NCBI GenBank assembly: GCA_041398605.1
Contig: JAWKUK010000007.1
Location: 124,001 to 188,000 of the forward strand
Direction of reading: 5' to 3'
Source of the DNA: JAWKUK01 sp041398605
Lineage (GTDB): Bacteria; Planctomycetota; UBA1135; GCA-002686595
Length of the DNA stretch: 64,000 nucleotides
The position numbers and the translations under genes were made by a program. Below, in pieces: positions 19,076 to 28,906 of the stretch (positions are counted from its first letter, which is position 1; every line of letters starts with the position of its first letter). The notes under the pieces were generated by a model. It did no database searches. It was not told the origin of the DNA and saw only the letters and a program-made list of their open reading frames with translations.

Positions 19076-20404
19076 ATGAATTCATTGAAGCAACGCGAGG
19101 CGTTCGCGCCGCTCCTCTTCGCGTCTCTCGCCCTCGTCGCCTGCAGCGATAGCGACTCCGGCACGACGCAACCTGGCGTTCAAACCCAGCCTATCGTCAC
19201 TCGCTTGAGCAGCCTCGGGTTGACGACGCTGGTCACCGCCATCGACGCAGCGGGCCTGACAAACACGCTCAACGGTCCGGGCACGTTCACCCTCTTTGCG
19301 CCTACGAATGACGCGTTCAATGCGCTGCCGGCGGGGACCTTGCAGTTCCTCCTGGACCCGGCGAACCAGGCGGCGCTCGTCGATGTGCTGACCTATCACG
19401 CGCTCTCCGGCTCGGTGAACTCCGCCGCTGCCGCGGGCCTCGCGTCCGCGATGAGCGTGCAGGGCGACGACGTCCTGATCGACGCTGTCGGCGGTGAGCT
19501 CTACATCAATGACGCGCGCGTGACGATGGCAGATGTCGCTGCGACCAACGGCGTGATCCACGTCATCGACGCGGTCCTCACCCCGCCGGCGACGGTCGTG
19601 GAGACGCTCCAAGCGCGCGGCTTCAACACGCTCGTCGCCGCGGTCGGCGCGGCTGGCCTGACGGGCGCCTTGAACGGCGGGATGTTCACGGTCCTCGCGC
19701 CGACGGACGCGGCCTTCGCGGCCCTGCCCGCCGGCGTGCTCGCGGACCTCTTGCTGCCCCAGAACCAGGCGCAGCTCGTGTCGATCTTGCAGTTCCACCT
19801 GATCCCCGGCGCGCAGAAGGCGACCGAGCTCGTCGGCGCAGGCGAGCGCGCGAGCGCCGAGGGGCCGCTGCAGTTCTTCGGCCTCGGCGCAGCAGGCGCG
19901 ACGGTCGGGACAACGGCGATCGAGCGCTTCAACCTCCCGGCGACCGACGGCCTGATCCACGTCGTCTCCGACGTGCTGCTGCCGCAGGGCGACATCGTCG
20001 AGCGCGCAGTCGCCTTGAACTTCGGCACGCTCGCTCAGCTCGTCACCGACGCTGGGCTCGTGCCGACGCTGCAAGGGACGGGCCCCTTCACCGTCTTCGC
20101 GCCGACCGACGCAGCCTTCGCGGCGCTCCCGACGGCGACGCTGACGGCGCTCATGGACCCGGTCAACATCGCAGCCCTGCAACAGGTGCTCACGTACCAC
20201 GTCGTGCCCGGGGCCCTGCAAGCCAGCGAGGTGATCGGCGCGACGAGCCTCAACACGGTCGAAGGCTCTGCCATCACCGTCGACGCCTCCAGCGGCGTCG
20301 TGCTCAACGGCGCCTCGAACGTGATCACGACCGACGTCTTCGCGGACAACGGCGTCATCCACGCGATCGACACCGTCCTGATCCCGCCGGGCTTCAACCT
20401 CTGA
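19076..20404 (+). CDS. Lipoprotein with three fasciclin (FAS1) domains
   Basis: 442 residues from ATG 19076. The leader (FASLALVAC) is a lipoprotein signal with Cys about residue 22. Three tandem FAS1 repeats follow, each with the H1 motif (GTFTLFAPTNDAFNALP and variants, the third GPFTVFAPTDAAFAALP) and the H2 region ending NGVIHVIDAVL-like (third: NGVIHAIDTVLIPP). FAS1 domains mediate adhesion in the envelope or matrix. The frame extends upstream to 18953, but that part is not hydrophobic. A strong hairpin follows the gene. Confidence 0.92.
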   Translation: MNSLKQREAFAPLLFASLALVACSDSDSGTTQPGVQTQPIVTRLSSLGLTTLVTAIDAAGLTNTLNGPGTFTLFAPTNDAFNALPAGTLQFLLDPANQAALVDVLTYHALSGSVNSAAAAGLASAMSVQGDDVLIDAVGGELYINDARVTMADVAATNGVIHVIDAVLTPPATVVETLQARGFNTLVAAVGAAGLTGALNGGMFTVLAPTDAAFAALPAGVLADLLLPQNQAQLVSILQFHLIPGAQKATELVGAGERASAEGPLQFFGLGAAGATVGTTAIERFNLPATDGLIHVVSDVLLPQGDIVERAVALNFGTLAQLVTDAGLVPTLQGTGPFTVFAPTDAAFAALPTATLTALMDPVNIAALQQVLTYHVVPGALQASEVIGATSLNTVEGSAITVDASSGVVLNGASNVITTDVFADNGVIHAIDTVLIPPGFNL

Positions 20405-20455
20405 GCCCGCAGCGCGGCAGCGCGCCGAGCCGAACGGCCCATACGGCCATGCAGC

Positions 20456-20496
20456 GGGACGCCGCGCCTCCTGTGGAACAGGAGGCTCGGCGTCCC
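20456..20496. terminator. Bidirectional hairpin terminator between convergent genes
   Basis: A 41-nt hairpin with a 9-bp perfect outer stem (gggacgccg / cggcgtccc), one mismatch, an 8-bp inner stem (gcctcctg / caggaggc) and a 5-nt loop. It lies between the FAS1 gene (rightward) and the DUF4870 gene (leftward), so it can serve both. Confidence 0.8.
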
Positions 20497-20509
20497 TCGC
20501 TTTGGGCGC

Positions 20510-20848
20510 TCAGAGGAACTTGAAGACGAGCGGGTACTTCCACAGGACGCCGTCGTTCGCCTTGATCCCGCCGATGATCGGCGCGACGACCGCGAGGATC
20601 GACGCCGCAGGCAGCAGGATGAACCCAATCAGCACCAAGCAGAGGGCCATAGAGATGCCGACGTAGATAAGGTACGACAACAGGGCATTGACGACCATCC
20701 GGCCGTGGGCGTCGATCTCCGACGATTCATCCTTCTTCATCTGCCACATCACGATCGGCACAATGACCCCGCCGAGCGGGATGATGTAGCCGGCGAGCTG
20801 GCTCATGTGCATGAACATGCACCACTGGCGGACGTCCTTCTCTTCCAT
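20510..20848 (-). CDS. DUF4870-family small membrane protein
   Basis: 112 residues with three hydrophobic helices. The sequence HMSQLAGYIIPLGGVIVP, then IVMWQMKKDESSEIDAHG and VVNALLSYLIY, is the DUF4870/Tic20-like pattern. Family function is unknown. It is a single gene ending at a shared hairpin terminator. Upstream (20849-20980) is G/C-rich sequence with a run of nine G at 20932-20940. Confidence 0.88.
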   Translation of the reverse strand: MEEKDVRQWCMFMHMSQLAGYIIPLGGVIVPIVMWQMKKDESSEIDAHGRMVVNALLSYLIYVGISMALCLVLIGFILLPAASILAVVAPIIGGIKANDGVLWKYPLVFKFL

Positions 20849-20980
20849 CGTGGGACATCCTACGCGGAGCGCCCGGGGCTATTCACAGGGTGGAGGGCCG
20901 GCGCCCCGCGGCCCCGGCGCGAGCCACCGCAGGGGGGGGGCGGCCGCGGTCGCTGTCCCCAGAGCGCCCACCCTGCGCGC

Positions 20981-23900
20981 TCAGCGCACGATCGGCGTGA
21001 GGCGCACGTCACGGAACTCGATATAGGCGCCCTCCGACTGCAAGCAAATGTGGCCCGGGACCTCGGCGCACCAGTCCGCCGCGTTCTGCAGGACGCCGTT
21101 CACCCGCAGCTCCACGCGCGGGCCGTCCACCAGGATGTCGTAGCGGTTCCACTCGCCGAGGGGCTTCTCTGACGAGGGCGCGCTGCGCTCCGTGTGGCGG
21201 CCGCTCGTCCGCCGCGGGTCCGCGCGCATCGGGAACTCGTCGATGTTCCAGAAGTCGCCCGCGTTGCCGGATTGCAGCTGCGCCTCGATCGAGCGCGGCC
21301 AGACCTTGTCCTCGCCGATGCGCCGCAGGAGCACGCCTGAGTTCCCCGCGCCGCGCGCCGGGTCGAAGCGCCACTCGAGCGTCAGGCGATAGTTCGTGAA
21401 CTCCTCCTTCGTGCGGATGTAGCCCGCGGGGTTGCCCTCGCAGCGCAGCACGCCGTCCTGCACGGACCAGACGTCCTCGAAGCGCTTCGTCGGGTCCGAC
21501 AGGTGGAACGTCCAGGCGCCCATGTCCCCGCCGTCGAACAGCGCGAGCTCCGGCCCAAACTCTGGCTCGTGCGCCTGGTCCTGCGAGAGGAACGCGACGA
21601 GGTCTGCGAGGTCCTGCGGCGCGAGGTCGAGCGCGACGCCCTCGGGCATCGTCGACGTCGTCTGCTTCTTCTTCGCGACGACGTCCGCCGCATCGAGGGT
21701 CACGCGCTCGCCGTTCGTCCCGAGCAGCGACAGCGTCGGGCCGTCCGCGAGCAAGAAGCCCGAGTACAAGAGCCCGTCGCTCGTCTGCACGATGTACGTG
21801 TCGTAGCCGAAGGCGATGCCGGCGCTGGGGTTCAGGATCGCATCGAAGAGCGCGTCCGGCGCTAGCTTGCGGCGGATCTGCGTGAGCTCCGGGCCGAGGT
21901 CCGCGCCGAGGCGCGTGTCCCCCATCTGAAACGCGTGGCACGTGATGCACTGCGCGCGCGCCGAGTCCATGTACAGCTCGCGCCCGCGCGTCGGGTCGCC
22001 CTCGAGCTGCATCAGCGCAGCGATCGAAGGCACCGCGCCGCCGCCAGGCCGCGGGAAGTGCTGGCTCGCGAGCGCGCGGACGCCGAGGTCCGGGTTCTTG
22101 AAGAGCGCCGCCGCGACGGGCTCGACGAGCGCGTCGGCTAGCTGCCCCGCCTCGCGCGCTTGGATCAGGAGCAACGCGCCCCGCGGGTCGGCGCCGAGGG
22201 CCTCTGCCGCCGCGCGCCGCTCGGCGAAGGCCGCTGCGTCATCCGCGACGATCGCGTTCCATTCGAGCAGCGGCTGCGGTGCGTCCGCGCGCTGCACGTA
22301 GACCTGGAATTCGACGGACGTGCCCGTGCCGTTCACTTGGTCGGTGCCGCCCTTCTCCGGCCCCGCCTGAGCGAGGAGCCGCCGCGCGCCGGCCGGCACC
22401 GCGAACGCGATCTCGCTGCGCGCGTGCGCGCCGATCCCGCGCTCGAAGCGCTGGTCCCCGACCTCGAGCGGCCCGCCGCTGGGGTCGCGGTCGACGTTGA
22501 CGCTGCCCCACTCAGCGCTCGCGGCGAGCCAGTTTCCGGCGAGGGCGAGCTCGCGCCCGTCCTCCATCACGAGCCGCGGCGCGATCCAGGCGGCCCAGTC
22601 GTAGCTGTTGCCGTTGCCGCCGTCGGTGACCACGAGCCACAGCTTCTCGGCCCCCGCGAGGTCGACGTCGATGTCGACGAGGCCCTCGCGCATGACGCCG
22701 CTGGTGTACGCGCGCTGCGCATCGCGCAGGTCGCCGTTGGCGAGCCCCGCGAGCAGGCTATAGCTGCGCCAATCGTTCGCATCGCGGCTCTGCAGCCACC
22801 ACAGCGCGTAGCCGCGCAGGTCCTCGGGGCCTGCCGTCGCCGCGGTCACGACCGCGTCCGCGGCGGCGCGCCCGGGCGAGAACGCGAGCGCGTCGATCGC
22901 GCGCCGGCGGGCGGCCTCGTCGAGCGTCGGGCTCATCGCGCGCGCGAGGAATGCCGGGACGGCGCTCGCCGTGTGGAGGCGCCACGCGAGGCCCTCGAAG
23001 CGCGCGTCCCACGCGAGCGGCGTGTCACCGAACGCCGCAGAGAGCTCGGCGAACGCGGCCTCTTCGCGGCCTTCGAACATGATCCCGAGCGTCTCGAGGT
23101 ACCAGCGGTCCTGGCCGTCGTAGGCGCCCGCGAGCGCGATCATCTCTTCGAGCGCGTCGCCCTCGAAGGGCGTGAAGCGGAGCTTGTAGGCGCGCTTCCG
23201 GCGCTGCGTGGGCTCGAAGCCAGCGCCGCCGCGGCCGCCGCCGCCGCCCTGAACGCCGCGCGCACGGGCCAGCGCCCGCGCCGCCACGGACGGGAGCCCC
23301 GCGGCCACGCGCAGGTCGTTCGGGTTCGCGAGGTCCAGCACGGGCGGGCGGACGTTCGCGCCCTCGGGCTGGATGCGCAGGATCCGGCCGTACGCAGCGC
23401 GGTCGCCCATCGCGTGCCCGCCGACGCCCGGGTCGTACCAATCGCACACGTACACGTCGCCCGCGGGGCCGACGCAGACATCGCTCGGGCGGAACCACTG
23501 TCCGCTCTGGCCGCTCGCGTCCGGCGCCGCGCGGATGAGGTATCCGGGCGCGAGCGCCACGCCCGACGCCGAGAGCAGCTTCCTGTGTGCGTACACGACC
23601 CGCGCGCCCGCGTCGCAGTTGAGCACGCACTCAGCGATCCAGGGCGCGAGGAGCTTCCCTCCGTAGGCCGCGACGCCGGTGGGTCCGCCGCCGCCATTGA
23701 TCGTGCCCATCGGCGCGACACCGGGGTCATCTTGGTGCCAGTGCGCCGTCTGCGTCCCCTGGCCCGGGCGTCGGTCCGCCTGCCACATGCGCGCGCCGTC
23801 GGCGCTGAAGTAGCCGTAGTTCCCGCCGGGCATGACCCACGTCGTGCGGCACGCCTGGTTGCCGTCGTCGTCGTTGTCGGCGATGAACATGTCGCCCCAC

Positions 23901-24646
23901 AGGTCGAACGCGACCTCGTAAGGGTTACGGAAGTTGTGCGCCTCGACGCGCATGCCGGAGCCGTCGAAGTTGAAGCTCAGCACGAGCCCGCCGGTCCACA
24001 CCTTGCCGTCGCTGCTGACGAGGCCCGGCTTGTTGTCCGCGCGCGCAGGGCCGCCGCCGTCGTAGATGCTCCCCGAGCGCAGCGTGAAGCCGTCCGGGCC
24101 CTCGACGATGTGCGGCCCGGCGTTGCCGATCGCGACGTAGAGCCGATCGCGGTACGGGACGACCGAGTGCAAGCCGTGGTCGTGGTCGAAGCCGCCGAAG
24201 CCCGTCAGCACGGTCTCGCGCCGGTCCGCGACATCATCGCCGTCGTCGTCGATGTAGACGAAGAGGTTCGGCGAGCACGAGACGTAGACGCGGCGATCGA
24301 CGAGGGCGATCCCGAGCGGCGCGACGAGCGCCGGGTCCTGCACGAACACCTTCGACGAGTCGCACACACCGTCGCCGTCCGTGTCCTCGAGGATGACCAC
24401 GCGGTCCCCGCCGTCGCGGTGCATCCCGGGGTTGCGGCCGTTCCACTGGCGGTAGTTGACGGCCTCCGTCACCCACACCCGGCCGCGGACGTCGATGTCC
24501 ATCGCCGTCGGGTTGTAAAGCTGGGGCGATTCCGCCCACTGGGTCACTTGGAGGCCCTCGGGGAGCTCAAATGCGTCCGAGAAGTCCTGCGCGGGGGAGA
24601 GAGTCGAGAAGGCGGCGGCCGCCGCGGCTGCGAAGTGGGTGCGCAT
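20981..24646 (-). CDS. PVC-type membrane-bound dehydrogenase with NPCBM, heme-binding and DUF1080 domains
   Basis: 1,221 residues with a signal peptide (residues 1-19). A sugar-dehydrogenase-like beta-propeller spans about 25-420 (LPEGLQVTQWAESP, NPTAMDIDVRGRVWVTE). A HEAT-like helical region, an NPCBM carbohydrate-binding domain (about 650-800, GIGAHARSEIAF) and a c-type heme site CITCH at 900-904 follow. A C-terminal DUF1080/laminin-G-like domain runs from about 1030 (LFDGGDMGAWTF). This architecture is characteristic of planctomycetes and verrucomicrobia and is thought to oxidise polysaccharide-derived sugars in the periplasm. It is transcribed divergently from the neighbouring cyclase-fold gene. 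Confidence 0.92.
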   Translation of the reverse strand: MRTHFAAAAAAAFSTLSPAQDFSDAFELPEGLQVTQWAESPQLYNPTAMDIDVRGRVWVTEAVNYRQWNGRNPGMHRDGGDRVVILEDTDGDGVCDSSKVFVQDPALVAPLGIALVDRRVYVSCSPNLFVYIDDDGDDVADRRETVLTGFGGFDHDHGLHSVVPYRDRLYVAIGNAGPHIVEGPDGFTLRSGSIYDGGGPARADNKPGLVSSDGKVWTGGLVLSFNFDGSGMRVEAHNFRNPYEVAFDLWGDMFIADNDDDGNQACRTTWVMPGGNYGYFSADGARMWQADRRPGQGTQTAHWHQDDPGVAPMGTINGGGGPTGVAAYGGKLLAPWIAECVLNCDAGARVVYAHRKLLSASGVALAPGYLIRAAPDASGQSGQWFRPSDVCVGPAGDVYVCDWYDPGVGGHAMGDRAAYGRILRIQPEGANVRPPVLDLANPNDLRVAAGLPSVAARALARARGVQGGGGGRGGAGFEPTQRRKRAYKLRFTPFEGDALEEMIALAGAYDGQDRWYLETLGIMFEGREEAAFAELSAAFGDTPLAWDARFEGLAWRLHTASAVPAFLARAMSPTLDEAARRRAIDALAFSPGRAAADAVVTAATAGPEDLRGYALWWLQSRDANDWRSYSLLAGLANGDLRDAQRAYTSGVMREGLVDIDVDLAGAEKLWLVVTDGGNGNSYDWAAWIAPRLVMEDGRELALAGNWLAASAEWGSVNVDRDPSGGPLEVGDQRFERGIGAHARSEIAFAVPAGARRLLAQAGPEKGGTDQVNGTGTSVEFQVYVQRADAPQPLLEWNAIVADDAAAFAERRAAAEALGADPRGALLLIQAREAGQLADALVEPVAAALFKNPDLGVRALASQHFPRPGGGAVPSIAALMQLEGDPTRGRELYMDSARAQCITCHAFQMGDTRLGADLGPELTQIRRKLAPDALFDAILNPSAGIAFGYDTYIVQTSDGLLYSGFLLADGPTLSLLGTNGERVTLDAADVVAKKKQTTSTMPEGVALDLAPQDLADLVAFLSQDQAHEPEFGPELALFDGGDMGAWTFHLSDPTKRFEDVWSVQDGVLRCEGNPAGYIRTKEEFTNYRLTLEWRFDPARGAGNSGVLLRRIGEDKVWPRSIEAQLQSGNAGDFWNIDEFPMRADPRRTSGRHTERSAPSSEKPLGEWNRYDILVDGPRVELRVNGVLQNAADWCAEVPGHICLQSEGAYIEFRDVRLTPIVR

Positions 24647-24710
24647 ACGTCACCATAGTAGGGCACCGCCGCATGGCCACACCGGCAAACACGACTGACG
24701 CCGACGATCG

Positions 24711-26642
24711 ATGACACCTCCCTTCCGCTGCCCGCACCTGCTCGTGCCCCTCGCGTGCGCCCCCTTGGTCCTCGGCGCGGCCGCCCCGCGCGGCCTCGCT
24801 GAGCCCGCCGCCCCGGCAGCGCGGTCGGCCGACGGCCCTGACCCCAAGCGCGTCGGCGAAGCGATCGACAAGGGCGTCGCCTTCCTCACGCGGATCGCGA
24901 CCGCGGATGACGGGCGGCACGTGAACTCGGTCAATCAGCGGCCTGGCGTGCGCGCGCTGATCCTCTACACGCTCTTGAAGGGCGGCGCGAGCGCGAGCGA
25001 TCCCTTGGTGCAAGACCTCGTCTTCGGGCTGACCGAGGACACGATCGACCAGACCTACGACGCGGCGTGCATGCTCTTGGCGCTCGAGGCGCACGACGGG
25101 CTCGCGCACCGCGCCTGGATCGAGAGCCTCGCGCAGAAGCTGATCGACTGGCAAGAGCCGAGCGGCGCCTGGTCGTACCCAGGGCTCGTGATCGACCTCT
25201 CGAACACTCAATACGCGGCCCTCGGCCTCTGGGCGGCGTCGAAAGCCGGCGTCGACGTGCCGGTCGAGGTCTGGCGCAAGCTCGCCGAGAGCACGTTCGA
25301 GTATCACTCGCCCGACGGCGGCTTCTCGTACACCGCGCCGCCCGGCGGCTCGACTGGGTCCATGACGACCGCGGGCGTCGGCGTGTTGGCCCTGTGCGAA
25401 CAGGAGCTCGCCCTGCATGGCGCGCTGGACGGCCCGTTCGCCGCAGAGCTCGCCGCGCGGCGCAAGCGCGGCCTCGACTGGCTCGACGCGCGCTTTGCGG
25501 TCGACACGAACCCGGCGCTCGGCGGGTTCCACTACTACTACTTGTACGGGCTCGAGCGCATGGGCGCGCTCGCGGGCGTCTCCCTCGTCGGCGCGCACGA
25601 CTGGTACGCCGAGGGCGCGACATGGCTGCTCGGCGCGCAGAACGATGACGGCGCGTGGGAGCACGGCTCCGACCTCGCCGACACGTGCTTCGCGGTGCTG
25701 TTCCTCGAGCGCGCGACGGGGCGCGCAAAGCGCCGTGTCGCGATGAGCGGCCCGAAGCGCCAGCCCGCGAAGACGGATGAGGTCGACGCCGCCGTGCGCG
25801 TCGCATGCCGGATCGAACAAGGCGTCGCGATCGCGCACGTCGCGAGCCTCGCACCCTCGAAGGCGCGCGCTTACGTGTGGCCCGGCGAGGACGAGCGCGG
25901 CCCGCGCGTCACGCGGGTCGAGTATTTCATCGGCGACGTCCCCGCAGGCATTACGCTCGGCGCGCCCGAGCGGCCGGCCGACGTCGACTCGTGGCCGGCG
26001 TTCTTGCGCCCGCGCGCAGAAGGCGAGCTCGTCGCGCGTGTGCACTTCGCGCTGCCGCCCGGGGCCGCGGCGGACTTGGCGCCGTTCCTCGAGTCGCCGC
26101 CCTTGAAGGTCGAGTGGCCCGAGGTGCTGACGGTCACGTCCGTCGCGCGCGGCGCCGAAGCGCTGCCTGCGCGCTCGAAGACCAAAGCATCGAGCGAGCT
26201 CTCGCGCTCCAAGGAGCACCCCGAGCGTGACTACGGCGGCGAGGCCGCGGTCGACGGCAACCCGGCGACGCCATGGCTGACGAAGGTGGGCGACCACGAG
26301 CCTTCGCTGCGCGTGCAGCCGCGCGGTGATGCCCGCGCGATCGGCGTTACGATCGCGCCGCCGACCTTGCCGGGGCGCCCCGCTGCGCCGCTGGCGCGGC
26401 CGACCAAGGTGAAGGTCATCCTGAACGGGAAGTCGAAGGACGCGCTGGTCGTCGACCTCGCGCCCGTAGGCCGCACGCGCGTGCTGTTCGATGGGCCAGT
26501 CAGCGTCAAGTCCGTCGAGGTCCAGATCCTCGAGACCGACCCGCCGTTCGCCGCCGGGCGCTCGAAGGAGCGCGGGGCGCCGAAGGAGCCGCCGACAGGC
26601 TTCGGCGAGATCGGGCTCATCGCCGCGCCGCCGCGCCGCTGA
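24711..26642 (+). CDS. Secreted prenyltransferase/squalene-cyclase-fold repeat protein
   Basis: 643 residues. A signal peptide is likely (LLVPLACAPLVLGAAAP). Residues about 40-350 form the alpha/alpha-barrel repeats of the terpenoid cyclase/prenyltransferase superfamily: QEPSGAWSYPG, SPDGGFSYT, GVGVLALCEQEL, GAQNDDGAWEHGSDLADTCFA. The catalytic DxDD motif of squalene-hopene cyclase is not seen, so it is probably not a cyclase. The C-terminal ~250 residues are beta-rich and include a discoidin-like stretch (DYGGEAAVDGNPATPW). Such proteins are common in planctomycetes, often without known function. Confidence 0.78.
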   Translation: MTPPFRCPHLLVPLACAPLVLGAAAPRGLAEPAAPAARSADGPDPKRVGEAIDKGVAFLTRIATADDGRHVNSVNQRPGVRALILYTLLKGGASASDPLVQDLVFGLTEDTIDQTYDAACMLLALEAHDGLAHRAWIESLAQKLIDWQEPSGAWSYPGLVIDLSNTQYAALGLWAASKAGVDVPVEVWRKLAESTFEYHSPDGGFSYTAPPGGSTGSMTTAGVGVLALCEQELALHGALDGPFAAELAARRKRGLDWLDARFAVDTNPALGGFHYYYLYGLERMGALAGVSLVGAHDWYAEGATWLLGAQNDDGAWEHGSDLADTCFAVLFLERATGRAKRRVAMSGPKRQPAKTDEVDAAVRVACRIEQGVAIAHVASLAPSKARAYVWPGEDERGPRVTRVEYFIGDVPAGITLGAPERPADVDSWPAFLRPRAEGELVARVHFALPPGAAADLAPFLESPPLKVEWPEVLTVTSVARGAEALPARSKTKASSELSRSKEHPERDYGGEAAVDGNPATPWLTKVGDHEPSLRVQPRGDARAIGVTIAPPTLPGRPAAPLARPTKVKVILNGKSKDALVVDLAPVGRTRVLFDGPVSVKSVEVQILETDPPFAAGRSKERGAPKEPPTGFGEIGLIAAPPRR

Positions 26643-26801
26643 CTTCGGACGCTCCGTGCTGCGCCCCAGCGCCGAGCACTGAGACCGACGCTGGGTCCCG
26701 ATCGCCGCGCGCCGGGCCCCGTCGCCGAACGGGGGCCGCTCGCGTAGCATGTCGCGGCCAAGGGGGTGCGCCCCCTCCTGGCCACGCTGAACGAGAGCAC
26801 C

Positions 26802-27827
26802 ATGCGTACCGCGAAGTCGTCCAAGGCCGAAGAGCCCTCGCGCGCCCTCACGCAGCTCGTCGCGGAGCTCGCCGAGCTCCTCGCGCCGGCCGAGGCCGCG
26901 GCGCTGGCGGCCGCGCCGCGCACGTCGCGCCCGATCGTCCTCGTCGTCGGTGCGCCGCGCTCGGGCGCGACCCTCATCATGCAGTGGCTCGCCGCGAGCG
27001 GCCTCGTCGCGTATCCATCGAACGTCCTCGCGCGCTTCGCCCACGCGCCAGCGATCGGCGCGCGGATCCAACGCCTCTTGCTCGACCCGGTCTACGCGCA
27101 CAAGGACGAGCTCGGCGACCTCGCGCCCGCGCCGCCCGGGTTCACGTCCGAGCTCGGCCGCACGAGCGGCGCGCTCGCCCCGCACGAGTTCACCGAGTTC
27201 TGGCGCCGCTTCTTGCCGACGCGCGAGGTCGAGCCGCTCGGCGCGCGCACCAGCGAAGTGGACCTCGCTGGCCTGCGGCGCGCGCTCGCGGCGTTGACGA
27301 GCGTGTTCGAGCGCCCCTTCGCCGCGAAGGCGCCGATGCTGCAGTTCGACCTGCCGCACTTCACCGACGCGCTGCCCGAGGCGATCGTGCTGCACGTCGT
27401 GCGCGACGGCGTCGCCAACGCGCGCTCGATCCTCGAGGCGCGCAAGCGGCTCCTCGGCTCGTACGAGCGCTGGCACGGCGCGCGCCCGCCCGAGTACTGG
27501 GACCTCGTCGCGCTGCCGCCCGCCGACCAAGCGGCGGGACAGGTGCACCATACGAACCGCCACATCGCCGCGGCCTTGGCGTCGCTGCCCGCGGCGCGCG
27601 CGCTGCGCTGCGAATACGAGGCGTTCTGCGCCGCGCCCGCGCGCCTGCACGCCGCCCTCCTCGCAGCCCTCACTGCGACGTCGAAGACGCTCGGGCAGAC
27701 CTTCGAGCCCGGCGCGGCAGCGGAATATCAGGGCCCCGGGTCCTTCACGCCCAGCGACCGCCGCCAGGCCAAAGGCGCTGAGCTCGAGGCCGTCCCCGCG
27801 GCCTGGGCGCGCTTCAGCGACGTCTGA
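26802..27827 (+). CDS. Sulfotransferase-family protein
   Basis: 341 residues from ATG 26802 (MRTAKSSK). The 5'-phosphosulfate loop GAPRSGATLIMQWLA (about 50-65) and the 3'-phosphate-binding region (LHVVRDGVANARSIL, about 200) match PAPS-dependent sulfotransferases of the Sulfotransfer_1/3 type. It transfers sulfate, probably to a glycan or lipid. It lies next to a glycan island and is convergent to its last glycosyltransferase, so cell-surface polysaccharide is a plausible acceptor. The frame is open upstream to 26766, where another ATG exists. Confidence 0.8.
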   Translation: MRTAKSSKAEEPSRALTQLVAELAELLAPAEAAALAAAPRTSRPIVLVVGAPRSGATLIMQWLAASGLVAYPSNVLARFAHAPAIGARIQRLLLDPVYAHKDELGDLAPAPPGFTSELGRTSGALAPHEFTEFWRRFLPTREVEPLGARTSEVDLAGLRRALAALTSVFERPFAAKAPMLQFDLPHFTDALPEAIVLHVVRDGVANARSILEARKRLLGSYERWHGARPPEYWDLVALPPADQAAGQVHHTNRHIAAALASLPAARALRCEYEAFCAAPARLHAALLAALTATSKTLGQTFEPGAAAEYQGPGSFTPSDRRQAKGAELEAVPAAWARFSDV

Positions 27828-27836
27828 CCCGCTGCG

Positions 27837-27854
27837 CGGGCGCAATCGCGCCCG
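27837..27854. terminator. Hairpin between convergent genes
   Basis: Inverted repeat cgggcgc / gcgcccg with a 4-nt AATC loop, 9 bp after the sulfotransferase stop and between it and the leftward glycosyltransferase. There is no U-run. Bidirectional termination is inferred from position. Confidence 0.55.
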
Positions 27855-27910
27855 ACTCATGCCACAGGGCCAGGCCCAGTCACGGCGTCTCGGCGACGAC
27901 CCGAGGTCCG

Positions 27911-28822
27911 TCAGCGCTGGTTGCGACCGAAGTGATACGCGCGGAAGAGCGCGAACAAGACGCGCAGCTTGCGACGCAGCGGGATGCTCGCGCTCAGGAC
28001 GGAGCTCTGGTAGCGCCGGTAGTCCTCGCGTGTCGGCGCTTCGAGCGTGCGGAACTCGTAGTGCGCGAGGTCCGCGAGCGTCGCCGGCAAGGAGAGCCTC
28101 AACCGCAGGTGCTCCGTGAGGCGTCGGCCCTCGATGCGTCGCGAGTACGCGCGCTCGGGGCTGTCCTTGCGCCCGAAGAACCGGTTGTTGTCATGCACGC
28201 GGTACTCGACCAGCGGCTCGCCGAGGAAGTACTTCCGCGCGCCGACCATCGAAGAGCCATAGACGAGGGCCTCGTCTGCGCACACGCGCCACGCGCGGGG
28301 GTTGGGCACAGGAAAGATCTGTTCCAAGACCTCGCGCCGCATCGCCAAACAAGACGTCGGTGCGCCGATCCACGCGCCGCCGCGCGCGAGGCACAGGACC
28401 ACGGAGTAGCCCAAGTCACGCGACGCGCGGGCCTCGACGCGCGCGGTGCCGTCCGTGAAGAAGTCCGTGTTGTTCGTGGCGACGAAGCCGATGTCCGGGC
28501 GCCGCTCCAGCAACGCGAGCACGGCCTCGACATAACCCGGACGCCAGCGGTCATCCGCGTCGAGGAAGAAGACGACGTCCCCCGTCGAGGCCTCGAGCCC
28601 GACCTGGAAGCACGAGAGCTGCCCCTCGTTCGGCTTCTCGATCAGGCGTACGCCCGGCAGGCCTGCGACCGCGGCCCGGACCTGGGCGAGGTGCGGCTCC
28701 TGCGAGCCATCATCGACGAGGATCACCTCGTCCAACGCCCGCGTCTGCCCGACGACGGAGGCGAGCGCCTCCCCTACGAACTCGCCGTAGTTGTAGTGGT
28801 TGATCAGGCAGGTGACGCGCAT
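27911..28822 (-). CDS. Glycosyltransferase family 2
   Basis: About 303 residues from ATG 28822 (MRVTCLINHYNYGEFV). GT-A fold: VILVDDGSQEP nucleotide-binding segment and FFLDADDRW (DXD) at about 88. A two-helix C-terminus follows without a membrane segment. It is the last gene of the leftward nonulosonate operon, so it may transfer the CMP-activated sugar or build the glycan that carries it. Acceptor and donor cannot be told from sequence; a GT2 fold would normally use a nucleotide-diphosphate sugar rather than a CMP-sugar. Confidence 0.85.
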   Translation of the reverse strand: MRVTCLINHYNYGEFVGEALASVVGQTRALDEVILVDDGSQEPHLAQVRAAVAGLPGVRLIEKPNEGQLSCFQVGLEASTGDVVFFLDADDRWRPGYVEAVLALLERRPDIGFVATNNTDFFTDGTARVEARASRDLGYSVVLCLARGGAWIGAPTSCLAMRREVLEQIFPVPNPRAWRVCADEALVYGSSMVGARKYFLGEPLVEYRVHDNNRFFGRKDSPERAYSRRIEGRRLTEHLRLRLSLPATLADLAHYEFRTLEAPTREDYRRYQSSVLSASIPLRRKLRVLFALFRAYHFGRNQR

Positions 28823-28906
28823 CTGTGGCCCGCCGGTCAGCTTGGGCGGGCAACAGGATACCGCGGACACACCCGCGAGTCCCGAGGTCCATCGATCGCC
28901 GGGGCG

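Noticed and set aside
22160..24658. Long rightward frame (832 codons) opposite the PVC dehydrogenase
   Set aside because: Antisense shadow; no recognisable domains, and the minus strand has the full multi-domain protein.
24567..27860. Long leftward frame (1,097 codons) opposite the cyclase-fold and sulfotransferase genes
   Set aside because: Spans two clear plus-strand genes and is composed of Arg/Ala/Glu-rich shadow sequence.
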